64,000 nucleotides of DNA from Ectocarpus siliculosus (lineage: Eukaryota; Sar; Phaeophyceae; Ectocarpales; Ectocarpaceae), in assembly GCA_000310025.1 (NCBI GenBank), contig FN649734.1, forward strand, positions 5,153,547 to 5,217,546, in the 5' to 3' direction. The notes beneath the pieces were generated by a model that had not been told where the DNA came from, searched no databases, and was given only the letters and a program-made list of their open reading frames with translations. Below, piece by piece: positions 45,561 through 57,080 of this stretch (its first letter is position 1; each line of letters starts with the position of its first letter). Position numbers and translations under genes: made by a program.

Positions 45561-48500
45561 GTGTGTGTTTTTATTATTCCTTAATCGGAGTCTGTCTGTC
45601 CTCTCATCTTCTTTTTTATATTTTTCTTAGTATGGCACAACGAATCCATCTCTATCATAGAAAAAAGTCTGAGACAGACTAGCAATGAATTCATAGCGTC
45701 AGAAAGTCCTGTCTGTATGTCTACGATTTCCCAGACATCATATAGGGACATCTCCCCTGCGGGTAACAGCTCAACAAAACAGGTTGTTGGTAGCTGTCTT
45801 GTGTGTCTCATATATGCTATGTTGGGAAGGTGCAGAAGAAATGTGTTCGGTACTGTTGGGTAGTCGGGCGTTTTGTGTGTGGCACCCTATTAGTCGTAGG
45901 GCATGCAATCTCCCTCAGTTTGTTTTCAAACGTATTTTCAGTGTGGTACGCGTATGTGCGGGGTATGTATATGTGCAGACACATTTCGGACTATGTGCGG
46001 ACACACGGGAGTGGTCTCACCCTTTTCTTACCGTTTTGTGTAATTTCGTGTCGTTAGGGTGCTTCTTATCGACCAATAAAACACGAAAAAAAAACGAAAC
46101 CGTTTTTTCTTGAACACATATGGAGGCGTTTTTGAACGAAAGCGTGAAAAGAAGGAGCCCGGTTTTTTTGGGGCTTGCTACTTAAACGAATTCGTGTTTT
46201 TGACAGAAGCATCGGACAAGCGCACCGCAGGCGCTATAACATCACTGAGAACGCTAGAAAGACCTGCCAGACTCACGTCCAGGTCTGTTGTGGAGATGGA
46301 CAAGCGGCAGAAGCGGCGTTCAGTCCGTTCTTGGTCCAAAACTAGACATTGCGTGGTGCTCTCGTCTTCAACTGCTGCTGCTGTTGGTACTGGGGAATTT
46401 TTTTCGATCACACATAGCAAACACGGAAACAGTAGAACGAGTACAGCAGCACCACCAAGACCTCCAAAGCGCTGATTCCTTCGGTTCGGCTGTCTATATG
46501 ATACCATCTCCCGGCGCCGTGCTGCTTCGTGGGTATTGAGTGCTTGGGTGCTGCTCAATAAGGTGTGTGAGAGACGTGTGCCACCTCACCAAAATGCCGT
46601 TGGAAAAATTGCGGCGAGATGATCTGTTTTTGGTCGGACACATCAACATCAATCCACGGCGTCACGCAGCAGTAGAGCAACAGGGCCTCCAACACGCTAA
46701 TTCTTTCGGATTGGCCATCTATATGATGCTGGCCGTCAGCGCGGCTGCCGCCCTATGATTGTTGAGCTCGTCTACCTTTGGGTAGGTGATGGTCAAAGAT
46801 GGGAGTCGCAACCGTGAAAAATGAGCTGGCAAACTGAAGAAATCGCAAGGAACACCCAGGTTGCGACACTCTGCCGTGCGCCTGTTGTTGCTAAAAACTG
46901 AAAACAGCAGGCCGGGTGGACGGGATCTTTCTAAGTGTGTTGTCCTCTGTGCCGGGTGCTGCTTATTGCGCTTTTATCGCTGCTCTATGGTGAGCAATAC
47001 CATGTCAACCTGTTGTGTGCCGAGCAAAGCGTGTATTCAGGGAAGGAAACGTGCTTTTTTTGATGACATCACGAAAAGAACAAGCAAAAAAAAGTCGGGT
47101 TTTCTTTCAACCGTTCCGTTTAAAAAAGAACGATTTCGACGTTGCGTTAACAATAACCCTTAGATGTGCAAAGGGCACGGGAGAACATTCTCTCATCATT
47201 GCCTCCTGACGTGGTCGCCGATAGAGGCGTGTGGTTGAGGTTTCGTCACTGACATGTGGGTGTGTGTTATCTTCTTCGAAGAAGACGAATGGATAACGAA
47301 GGGTTGGGCCCGTTTGGGTACGTACGTAGTGTGATGTGGGCTGGAACAAGTCCCTATTTTTGCATGCAATCTCTATCGCATCACCTGGGAGTTTTTTTTT
47401 TTGGTGTCCAGTTTTTGTTTTTGGAAAGGAGTACATACCTCTTTGGGGCAGTTGGCTTGCGACCACGGAAGGCGTCCGAGTCAGTTGGACCAGTACGGAC
47501 ATTAGACTTGAGAAGTACGAGCGGAGACCGGAACGGCGACAACAACAACAGCAACCACCTACCTTCGCATCTATTCGTGAGATAGTCACACTGCTGCTGT
47601 ACACCCGCGTAATATCAAACCCAGACAGAGGAGCGAGTAGCGTGTGTGTTTGTCTGCTCGGAATGCCAGCCGATGGAGTTCGGAGTGTCGACTATGTGTC
47701 GTCATCACGATCTTGCAAGCACGAAGTCTTGAAGTCCACACTCGTGCCTCTTTTTTTCTTCATTTTTACGTTCCATTCGGAGAATGAGGGCGTGTCTTAC
47801 GTCCCTTTGCTGGACAGGGAACAGGGAACAGAGAACTCGGAATTCCCTGTTCCCTGTTCCGTGTGGTTGTGTCCTAACGTACAACACATTTCCAGGAACA
47901 CGGAACGTTTCAGCGCGCGCTTGCGGCCCGCAGGTTCTCGAAGGCAACAAATACAACCATTGGACGCACAAAGACGAGTGGGGGGTAGAGGAGGGAGGAG
48001 GTGGTGTAGGTTTTAAAGGAAGCTGTTGACGAGCGCACATCAAACAAACACAATGTGCTACGTATCGGCTAGAACAGGCGGTGCTCGCCATGCAATCCGC
48101 ACACCCTCGACAGCAGTGCTCTGGAAGGCATGCTTTGTTGAGTTGTTGTCTGTTGGAGTAATTGCGGTACAAGAACGCCGGTGTCTGGCTGGGTATTGTT
48201 TCGAGAGGACATTGAGAGAGAACTGGATCTGATGCCTTGGTACTAGAATGACGTAGTTCTTGAGAGGACATGTTGGAGTAACTGCGGTACAAGAACGACT
48301 CTATTCTACTGCATGGGTGCATGCAGCATAGTGAAGGCGTTGCCAAGTCTGTGACCGTCAGTCAGGTGAAGACAACTTGGGCGTCTGTGTGGAAATAATA
48401 TCACTCTGTGTGTTTGCCTACCTAACCTCGCATCACTGCCAGCTACCTTGTAGCTACAGCTGAAGGAATAGCTGTACAGCGACTGTAGTGACAGTGCTGT

Positions 48501-50413
48501 TGCCTCAACATGGTCCATGGCAGCTTGCCGTCTCTTTGACACTTGAAAATTTTATGGTCCCCCATACAACGGCTTCACGCGCCTCCGCCGCCGTTTTTTC
48601 TCATGCGAGACACCTGACAATAATGGTGGCAATGCCGATACGGCTTGAACCGGTTGCATGCAGCACCTGTGGCAGCCGCATGCCCGAGAGTGATCACAAA
48701 CATCCCACCACGTCCTGAATTGCCACCGAAGAGCCCGTGTTCCACGTTCCCTACGGTCTGTTGGCTAATTTTTACTCCCTCGGGAGTTAACTTATGGTGC
48801 GGCGTAACTACCTCAAACAGGGAACGTGTGTGGCGTTTCTTGTTTCCAGGAAAGCTATTTTGTGTGGCTGACTAATCAGGCAATATTTCCGAGTTCCCTG
48901 TTCCCTGTTCCATGTCCAGAAATTGGACGTTAGTACACGCCCTGACGGACTGACTGACTGGTGGTCTGGTGAAGGGAACCACAAAGAATCACGAACAATA
49001 ATTGTTTGCGGCACGAAGATCGTGGTGCCGGATTCTCCGATTCAACGGCACGCAAGTAGTAGTAGCTCAGCAGTCAGAGTCTACGACGATACAACATCAT
49101 TCTTTTTACTTTCCAACCACGGAAGAACTGTATGAAGGTTAGCCCACACTACAGCAGCAGTAGTCTAGAAGACCCGCACGCCTCGGAGAGCATACAGTAT
49201 CCATGTATGCTACAAAGGACATTCATTCATTTCGTCGGTGGTGACATGGTGAAATTTCGGATAACTTGATCGTTGATCTTCTATCTGCTGGTTAACTGGC
49301 AACATTCCTACCTTGGGGTAAGAACAACGTTCCTGAGACTCTCACTAACAGATCCGCCGGATACCGGATACATGTTGTTGTTGTCTTCACATTAAAAACC
49401 GTTCCGATCTCTCTCTACCCAGTACCTTCGTATGTCCGTACTGATCCAACACTCGACGCGGTCGATTCCCGTGGTCACAGGTTAACTTACCCTAAAAAGG
49501 TACACTCAAATAAAATGGCCCCGAGGGGTCCGCAAGTAAATAGAAACTAGGGTTAAGGATTGGCCCCCCGACCCCCAATGGGGCTGGGGGCCAACATCCA
49601 GGACGGATGGTGGTGAATGTCCGGGAGGACGGAAAGAAGAAGAAGAAGGGGAGAGGATTTGTAAGGGCGGGAAGAAGGGACGCGGTGTTGGGAGAGGCAA
49701 GGAAGTGATGAAGAATTTCGGCACTCGACGAGCGCGCGGTCCCGTCGGGGGTGAAAGGAACATGCCAGTCCGTAGTGTTGTCTATCGGAATCGAAAAGCC
49801 GAAAAATGGAGGTATACATGATGTACACAACGACGGAGAAGGCCGACGAGGAAGGTACGAAGAGAGGAAATTGCACCCCACGTTCGAACTCGGGGTGAAA
49901 ACCGCGGCAAGGATGGAGTGCGAAGGGAACAAAAAAAGAACGGAGACGTCGACGTTTGCGTCGTGGAGCGATCCTTCTGTATATATATATATATATCGCC
50001 GCAGGTACTCACCAACGCAAGACGGGGAGGTAAAATACCCATCGTGAAAGTCAAAGCGCAGGTCATAGCTGCATATGACTCATGCGCGGAGAAGTTACCA
50101 CACGGAGACTTATCAACAAGAAGTTTGAAGGCCGGCTGAGAAGGTTTGAAGACACAAACACTTACTTACGCGGCGACGATGGCAAGCGCAACGTCAAAAC
50201 TTCACAACAAGAAAAGTGCATACAAAAAAACAAAAAGGCCAGATGGCGACCTACTATGTATGGCTCTCTTTCCCAGAATGAAGGGATTCCCACAATTTCC
50301 AACAGGTAGTCCACAAGTATCGAGGAGGACGTCGGAACGGTTTTTATTGTGGAGACAACAGCAACAACAACAACGATGAAGGTCGACCCGTCCTGCGTCG
50401 TTCAGTGTAAAAT
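45561..50413. other. Gene-poor region with scattered diverged duplications
   Basis: No convincing gene in 4.8 kb. Noted: a diverged direct repeat 46443-46527 / 46664-46748 (TATATGAT words); a repeated phrase GGAGTAA(T/C)TGCGGTACAAGAACG at about 48154 and 48275; a GGAACAGGGAACAG inverted pair at 47810-47840 and 48889-48919; and an AT run at 49980-49996. Confidence 0.5.
47810..48919. repeat. Region bounded by inverted CTGGACA-GGAACAGGGAACAG repeats
   Basis: The left phrase CTGGACAGGGAACAGGGAAC is complemented at the right end (GTTCCCTGTTCC.TGTCCAG). The left side also carries a direct copy (TTCCCTGTTCCCTGTTCC). It could be the ends of an unrecognised element or a dispersed repeat word; nothing inside supports a transposase. 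Confidence 0.35.
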
Positions 50414-51162
50414 GATAAATGTAGGGTTGTGTATCGGCGCAGCCGAACGATATAGTATGTATCGGAGATCGGCGCAGCAGCCGATATAACGATATTTTTT
50501 CGATATATCGGCGAAGCCATATATATATCGGCGAAGCCGATACATCGAAAAAATATCGGCGAGCGAAGCGAGCCGTGGTTAGGGGGCTCGCTTCGCGAGC
50601 CCCCCCTCGGCCCCCCGGCTGGTGAGGGGCCCCGCTGGAGGCGTTTTTTTACGCGATTTGGCTTCACTAGAGCATATTTTTGGGGTGATTTTGGGGCACT
50701 TCGACCATGCCATTTTTTGGTGGGTGATATCCTGAAAACTACTGAAAAACGCTAAAACTTGGAAACCATCGACAATAAATGACAGATGATTAGTCAGTTC
50801 TCTTTCGAAGCTTTGGTTGGGTGGTACAACACGACCACGTTTGAACGTCTTCACGAAGCTGCTTCCAAAACACGTTCCCACCTCCCTCGTCCTCCCTCTC
50901 TCTCTGAATCTTGTCATGTTTCTACAACACAGCCTAAGTTCGGTCTGCTCTTCTGTGGTCCAAAGCAACAGCCGCCGCAACAGCGAGGCCTCATAGGGGG
51001 TCCAAACGTGTAACTGTTGTAACATATGCCCCCTTTTTGATTCACGGAGCCCCCTCAAATATATCGCCCAACATATCGGGGCTGACAATAGATATTCGAT
51101 ACGATATATATCGTCCGATTATATCAAACATATCGGCTCCGATACACAACCCTAGATAAATG
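50414..51162. mobile_element. Non-autonomous hAT-type DNA transposon with 8-bp target duplication
   Basis: The element proper is 50422-51154 (733 bp), with inverted ends TAGGGTTGTGTATCGG / CCGATACACAACCCTA, inside GATAAATG on both sides (50414-50421; 51155-51162). An 8-bp duplication and TAGGG-type ends are hallmarks of the hAT superfamily. Sub-terminal regions are full of TATCGG/CCGATA words on both strands. A 169-codon open frame on the minus strand (51088-50579) covers most of the inside but shows no BED finger or hAT dimerisation region, so transposase must come from elsewhere. Confidence 0.8.
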
Positions 51163-52042
51163 CAAAAGATGTACTACGTAAAAGATCCAGCGGTCTTTTT
51201 CGACAGCAGTGGCATAGAAACATGCGACCACATGCCGCGAAAAAAAAAAAAGTTGAGCGGGATACTCTATTATAGTAAATAGAACACTTGCACCGCCTTC
51301 TCTGTTGTTGCAGGCAGGTTTGTTTCCACAACCCGAGAGTCCAACCCACTCTTGTATTTCGGCCTACAAGACTCCAATCGACACAAGCACCAGTAGGAGA
51401 TTGCGTGGGAGATGCCGTGACAGCACAACTCCACTCTCCTACGACATCTATGTACAGTAGTAGTACTGCTGTCGTTGTAGCACCATGTGGAACATCTCCG
51501 AGGGGTCCTCCTGCGCGGTAACAACATGGCGAAGAGCTCCAGGTGTACCTGTCGTCGACACATGTGGCAGCCGCGCGACACACGAACGGATGTTTGCATC
51601 GCATTGTACTATGGTTCGCCGTGGCAGGAAGTATCCCATCCCGTTAGGTCGTTGCGGTACTTGTAGCACGCGGACGTCGTTCGGCGTCTAGTCCATACTG
51701 CTGTAGCAAAAACACAGCAGCAGTAATCGAGCTATGCATGAAATTTTTTGCTCTGGTTCACTTTTGCCTCCACAACCCGAGAATCCCACTGCTGTATCTC
51801 GACCTACAAGACTCCAATCAACAAACCAGCACTGGCAGAAGTGCGTGGAAGATGCTGTGACAGCACAACTAAGTCGACACTCGTACGACTTCCATGTAAA
51901 GTCGGCGTCTGGTCCATACTTCTGTAGAAATTCAAAAATCGAGCCATCTTTTTTTTATTTTTTTCCATACTAATAACAAGAAATGTATCACGTCACGACG
52001 ACCATCCTCTAAGTATATATATAACATGATCAACGACAGATA
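51163..52042. other. Non-coding DNA with a diverged duplication
   Basis: The segment 51310-51450 (CCACAACCCGAGAGTCC, CTACAAGACTCCAATC, GATGCCGTGACAGCACAACT) recurs at 51768-51870 with changes. No gene seen. Confidence 0.5.
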
Positions 52043-52047
52043 CTCTG

Positions 52048-52234
52048 TGTTTGGGTGCGGTAGCCCGTCAGAGGCCGAAAGAGAAAGAAGGTTGACTCAA
52101 GACCTTTGTTGATTAGAGAGTGAGAGACATGCGGTAGGCAACACCATCGCCATGCAGCATGCCCATCAACACATTTCATCCGCGTACCCCCCGGAGGCCC
52201 CGTAGACAGTATACTCTGCCGAGCACCCCAAACA
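52048..52234 (-). repeat. 3' LTR of the minus-strand element
   Basis: Identical by eye to 56285-56471. Confidence 0.85.
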
Positions 52235-53939
52235 GCCCGCCTGCTCGGTACGAGATACGATCTACGAAATCCCCGCCACGACCATCATTGCCAGGTATAA
52301 CGGCGATAAATCAAACTACGCATCCAAACGGAAATCATCCACCATTCATTCCATTTCAAACAATTTCCCAATAAAACAATGTTCTACGAAATCTGTCGAT
52401 CTCCCAATAAAACATGCTCTACGAAATCTTTCAAATCTTCTGATGATATCAAATAACTATCTCCTAAAAGGTCTGTCAATAAACAATTCCCCCTCTTGAG
52501 AAAAATGCTTTACCAAATTCTCAAGAAGTCAAAACACAAACAAATACCCTTGGAAAAATACCCAGCAAAGATACACATTACATCAGAATCGCGTCAGAAC
52601 GGGGACGGGTAACTCCGGGAAAATGTGTCCAACGTCCTGACTTACTCAGAACAAATTCCTCAGATAAACATTCATGTTTCAACTCATAGACCAGCTCAAA
52701 TAACCTTCGGAAGCACAAAGGCTTCAACCATGACTTACGAGAACATGCCAAATCCTTCCTCCAATACCCAATACCTTGACAAATATATATACCAGTCCAC
52801 CAGCAGCAGCCCCTGCTGTAACATCCATCCATCCCAAACACGAAGAAACCAACCAAACAAGTCCAAAACAAACATGAAGAAACCAACAAATCCAAAACAG
52901 ACAATCAATAATCTCGCGTCCCCCCTGCTGGGACATCTCATATAAACGCAACGAAAATCCCATTCAATATTCAATTCCATGTCACCTCCGCAGGTAAAAC
53001 GCGGAAAACGATCCAAACATGAACTACCCAAATCCCATTAGCCAACATCAATTCCATATAAAATCCCCAGGGAAAACACGGAAAATCTCAACATGAACTA
53101 CCACCCGATGTCAGAAACACTGCTTGTTGTGCTGCAGCGGACAGCATGGTATTATCACATTCCCCTCCCCATGATTTCCGACAGCAGTGCAACAATCAGG
53201 CGTGATTCCGCGAAATCCAGCATGCCAATTCTGCATCCAACTTCATCAACTCCAAACCGAAACAAGAAAACAAAATATATCAAAGAAAAGGCGTCACACG
53301 TCCAGCACATACCAGTCTGCCGTACAGGCCTACTTGGAAAGGAAAATTGGTACTCCGCAAGGATTGACTCGTCGGGTACGGTACATCGGAGGGACAGAGA
53401 AACGGTGCGTGCCCCCCAACGTCTTTACCCAGCACGTCGCACGCCAAGCCAACGCCTACGAATATCCAGCACCACTAGAAAAACATAGCGGTAACTACCA
53501 TAGAGAATGTTATCCCAACAAAGAGGGAAAACCAAAGTGGAACAAACCGTACGCAGAAATAATACTACCACCGCCATTTGAGATATTTTCCTGGCAAACA
53601 ACAGCCCCCCGGCCGCAATATTCCATTTGCCTCCCAGAAAAATTACAATAATCAGCCATGGAAATTCCCTGCCATTTGGCCGTGGAAATTAGTGTCCCTG
53701 CAAGGTAAAACGCGGGTGGGCATCTCTACAGAACAAAACAAAAACAAATCCAAACCTGCAAATGTGCCAACGATAGGAAAAATGATTTGCAGACGGTGAA
53801 AAATGCAGCATTGTATCTGAAGATCAAAACACAAGAACAACATCCTGCACAAAACAAATTTCAGAAAAATGACAAGAATACGCAAACAAGCGTCACGTGC
53901 CTTGGCGAGTTTAAGACCCCAGCAGAAGTCGCGCTGCTT

Positions 53940-56033
53940 GCCGTCATTGTTGGACTCGCCCGGTCCTCCGAACTCCCTTCCCCGCTTCATGATCCTCCTG
54001 TCGTTGCTCCGGTCGCGAACACGGGCTCCCCGGCCGTTGCCCACGCGACATCTTTCCACGGTCGAACGGGGTGTCCATCCCCATCACCAGCCCCACTCTC
54101 CCAGCCTTCAGCCGGCACAGCTTCCTCGGGTCGAAGGGGCGCAGCAGTGCCCCAAACCAGGCCACATCCATCCCCTCTGCCTCGTCGTTGCTACTGCTGC
54201 CGATGCTGCTGCCGCTACTGCTGCTGGAGCCATCGACCAGGTCGTCCACCCCGGGATAGTTGGCGCCACGCACCCCCGAACACACGGTGCCGGGATCGAA
54301 AGGGTGCGTGGACGCCCACCTCTCGCCACAGACGCTGTCACCCCAGCAGCCATCAACCTCACCTGCGCACCAACCGCCATCATCGCTACCGTCGTCGATG
54401 CCGTTGACCACCGCTTCTCCGTTGCTGGCCTCCCCCCCAACCGATATGGTGGGGGAAACGTTACCGACGGTTGCCATCGTAGCGGCCGGTGCCGTCGCCG
54501 CGGTCGCGGGTCGTGCCGTCACCGATGTCGCCACTCCAGCCGCCGATGCCGCCACTGTAGCCACCTGCGCGGGCTCTCGAGCCATTCTCCCCGCCGCCGC
54601 AGCGGGAGAAACAACACCGTCGGGTGCCGCCGCCGTCGCCGCTGGAACCGCCGTCGATACCAACGCTCCAACCACCATCGCGGGCGCTCCGGTTGTTCTC
54701 CCCGCCACCGTCGCGGAGATAACAGTGTCGCCGGGCACCGCCGCCGTCGCCGCTGGAACCGCCGCCGATGCCGCTACTCCAGCTGTCGCCGCGAGCCCTC
54801 CGGGCGCTTCCTCCGCCGTCGCTGCGAAGGTAACACTACCGCCGCAGTAGGTCGCCACCGTCGCCTCTGGAGCTGCTGCCGATGCCGCCGCTACTGCCGC
54901 CACTGCCAGGGACCCCGGCAATTCCCCCCGCCGCCGTCGCTGCGAGGGAAACACTACCGCCGCTGTAGGTCGCCGCCGTCGCCTCTGGAGCTGCTGCCGA
55001 TGCCGCCGCTCCTGCCACCACTGCAGGGACCCCGGCAATTCCCCCCGCCGCCGTCGCGGCGACAACACTACCGCCGCCGTAGGTCGCCGCCGTCGCCGCT
55101 GGAGCTGCCGCCGATGCCGCCGCTCGTGCTGCCACCGCGGGGACTCGGGTCATTCCCCCTGCCGCCGTCGCGGGGGGAACACTGTCGCCAGAGGTCACCT
55201 CCGTTGCCGCTGGAGCTGCTGCCGATGCCGCCGCTCCTGCCGCCACCGCGGGGACTCCGGCCACCCCCCCTGCCGCCGCCGCGGGGAAAACACTGTCGCC
55301 AGAGGTCGCCGCCGTCGCCGCTGGAGCTGCCGCCGATGCCGCCGCTCGTGCTGCCACCGCGGGGACTCGGGTCATCCCCCCTGCCGCCGTCGCGGGGGGA
55401 ACATTGCCGCCAGAGGTCGCCGCCATCGCCGCCGCAGCTGCTGCCATGAAGATGCACGGCGCAGTTCCGCCACATATGGCCGTACTGACCACAGGCGCCA
55501 CACGTACCCTCGAACCTGCGGGGTGCGGCGCATTCTTCTCCGTAGTGGCCGTTCCTGCCGCACCGAGTGCAATGGTATACCGTACCAGGCGGAGGGGGTG
55601 ATTCCTGCTGGAAATACACGGCGTTGCTCCCGCAGTCATATATCCCACCAACTCCGGTTGGCGGCAGCTGCTGTTGCTGCCGCGCCAACTGCTGGTGCTG
55701 CCGCGCCTGGTGGCTCTGAGTGAAAACGCAGTGTTGGTTCTGCTGAGGGACAAAACCACCACGAGAACACTGTTGTACCTGCGATGGCTGCTGCTGCCAT
55801 TGAGCACTCCATCGCTGCTGCTGTTGTTGTTGTTGTTGCTGCCGCCTAAGTCTCTCCTTCTCATACTCGGCAGCCTCCGTAGCTCTGAGCACCTTCACCA
55901 GCCTCTCCACCTCCGACTCGGCAGCTCGTAGCTTCTCTGCTGCATTGCGCGACCTCTCCTCCATCTTGATGCGCACAACTGTAGTCTCCTCCCTTTGCGA
56001 ATCTCTTCCTATTCCGCCGCTTCTCTCCGCCAT
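53940..56033 (-). other. gag-like gene of the minus-strand element
   Basis: It starts MAERSGGIGRDSQREET, then a coiled coil (MEERSRNAAEKLRAAESEVE, LVKVLRATEAAEYEKERL), a poly-Q run, a Gln-rich linker, paired zinc knuckles (CTRCGRNGHYGEEC; CGACGQYGHMWRNC) joined by APRRFEGT, and a long Gly/Ser-rich tail of DNA repeats. The copia-type gag fold of the plus-strand copy is absent; its place is taken by the coiled coil. The far end of the gene is uncertain because of the repeats. Confidence 0.65.
54480..55420 (-). repeat. Tandem repeat of about 111-117 bp in the gag tail
   Basis: About eight units marked by AACACT(A/G)(C/T)CGCC at about 54949, 55064, 55178 and 55289, with GCCGATGCCGCC in each. They encode Gly/Ser/Arg-rich modules (GGIGGSSSGDGGDLWRQC). 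Plus-strand open frames across this stretch are a by-product of the high-GC periodic sequence. Confidence 0.7.
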
Positions 56034-56284
56034 AGTCTACACTTGAAAAATATCCCGTACCCTGCTGTCCCAGCCCTGAAGCGCTGTCCCAGCAATACAC
56101 CCCCTGCTGTCCCGGTCCCCGATGGCCACCGTCCCAGCTATACACTACCCGCTGCCGTGCTGTCCCGTTCCCGTTGGCCACGTCCCAGCTTAGCTATATA
56201 TATCGTATTCGCCGCCCCATTGGCCCGGCACATACAGCTCAGACGCCAATACCCACTACCAACACCAGGCCATACAATATATTG

Positions 56285-56471
56285 TGTTTGGGTGCGGTAG
56301 CCCGTCAGAGGCCGAAAGAGAAAGAAGGTTGACTCAAGACCTTTGTTGATTAGAGAGTGAGAGACATGCGGTAGGCAACACCATCGCCATGCAGCATGCC
56401 CATCAACACATTTCATCCGCGTACCCCCCGGAGGCCCCGTAGACAGTATACTCTGCCGAGCACCCCAAACA
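56285..56471 (-). repeat. 5' LTR of the minus-strand element
   Basis: Reading on the minus strand it begins TGTTTGGGGTGCTCGGCAG, similar to the LTR of the plus-strand family member. Confidence 0.85.
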
Positions 56472-56817
56472 TTCTGGAATCCTCCACTCCCCCTGCGCGC
56501 TATGCGAGGTATCAACTGAGACTAGGGGTCACTATCATGGGCCGGAGAGAAAGAGGTACACCCCCTTGGTTAAATCTTGGTACTTCACAACGCAAGCAGA
56601 GACAAGGCCATCTGGCACAGAAAAAGAGAGAAAAAAAAGAGAGAAAAGGAGAAAAAGAGAAAAAATAAAAAATGGAAACAGTAAGAAGAGAAAATAAAAT
56701 GGAAAAACAATGAAAATGAGCGAGGACAAAACGGGACCAGGCAAAATCACAGGTGGCCAAAGTACACATTGGGGGTAGGTTGGGAGCACCCCCAATGTCG
56801 GGCAGGTTGTGGAGGGG

Positions 56818-57080
56818 GGTTGGGAGGCAGCCACAACCTTGGCCAGCCCTCTTGGTTGTACAAGGCTGGGTGCTGAAGGTTGGGAGGGCTGTCACAACCT
56901 TGGCCAGCCCTCCTGGTTGTACAAGGCTGGGTGCTGAAGGTTGGGAGGGCTGTCACAACCTTGGCCAGCCCTCCTGGTTGTACAAACACAGACCCAACAG
57001 GTTGGGAAGCAGCTACAACCTTAGGCCAGACCTCCTGGTGGTGAAAGCACCGAAGATACACAGGTTGGGAGGCAGTTGGT
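56818..57080. repeat. Minisatellite, about 61-bp unit, four to five copies
   Basis: Units start GGTTGGGAGG and contain CACAACCTTGGCCAGCCCTC and TGGTTGTACAA. Starts at about 56818, 56878, 56939, 57000 and 57063; the two central units are nearly identical, the outer ones diverged. Confidence 0.8.

Larger units (their letters stand above)
52048..56471 (-). mobile_element. Very recent LTR element with gag-like gene and no visible pol
   Basis: Bounded by 187-bp LTRs (52048-52234 and 56285-56471) in which I see no difference, so it is very young. LTR ends are TGTTTGGG..CCAAACA. Flanks are CTCTG and TTCTG, a 4-of-5 match to a target duplication. The coding strand is minus: leader at about 56034-56284, gag-like gene from 56033, long non-coding 3' region with AAAACGCGG hairpin words, and purine border GAGCAGGCGGGC at the 3' LTR. 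LTR words, border and 3' region tie it to the element at 41.14 kb. No reverse transcriptase or integrase found. It looks structurally whole. Confidence 0.85.

Noticed and set aside
47336-48016. 226-codon plus-strand open frame
   Set aside because: Contains homopolymer-derived Phe/Gln runs and the GGAACAGG repeat word; no family resemblance and no splice context.
53869-55449. 526-codon plus-strand open frame
   Set aside because: It is antisense to the repetitive Gly/Ser-rich tail of the gag-like gene; the open frame follows from a GC-rich periodic repeat, and the protein would be Arg/His/Pro low complexity.
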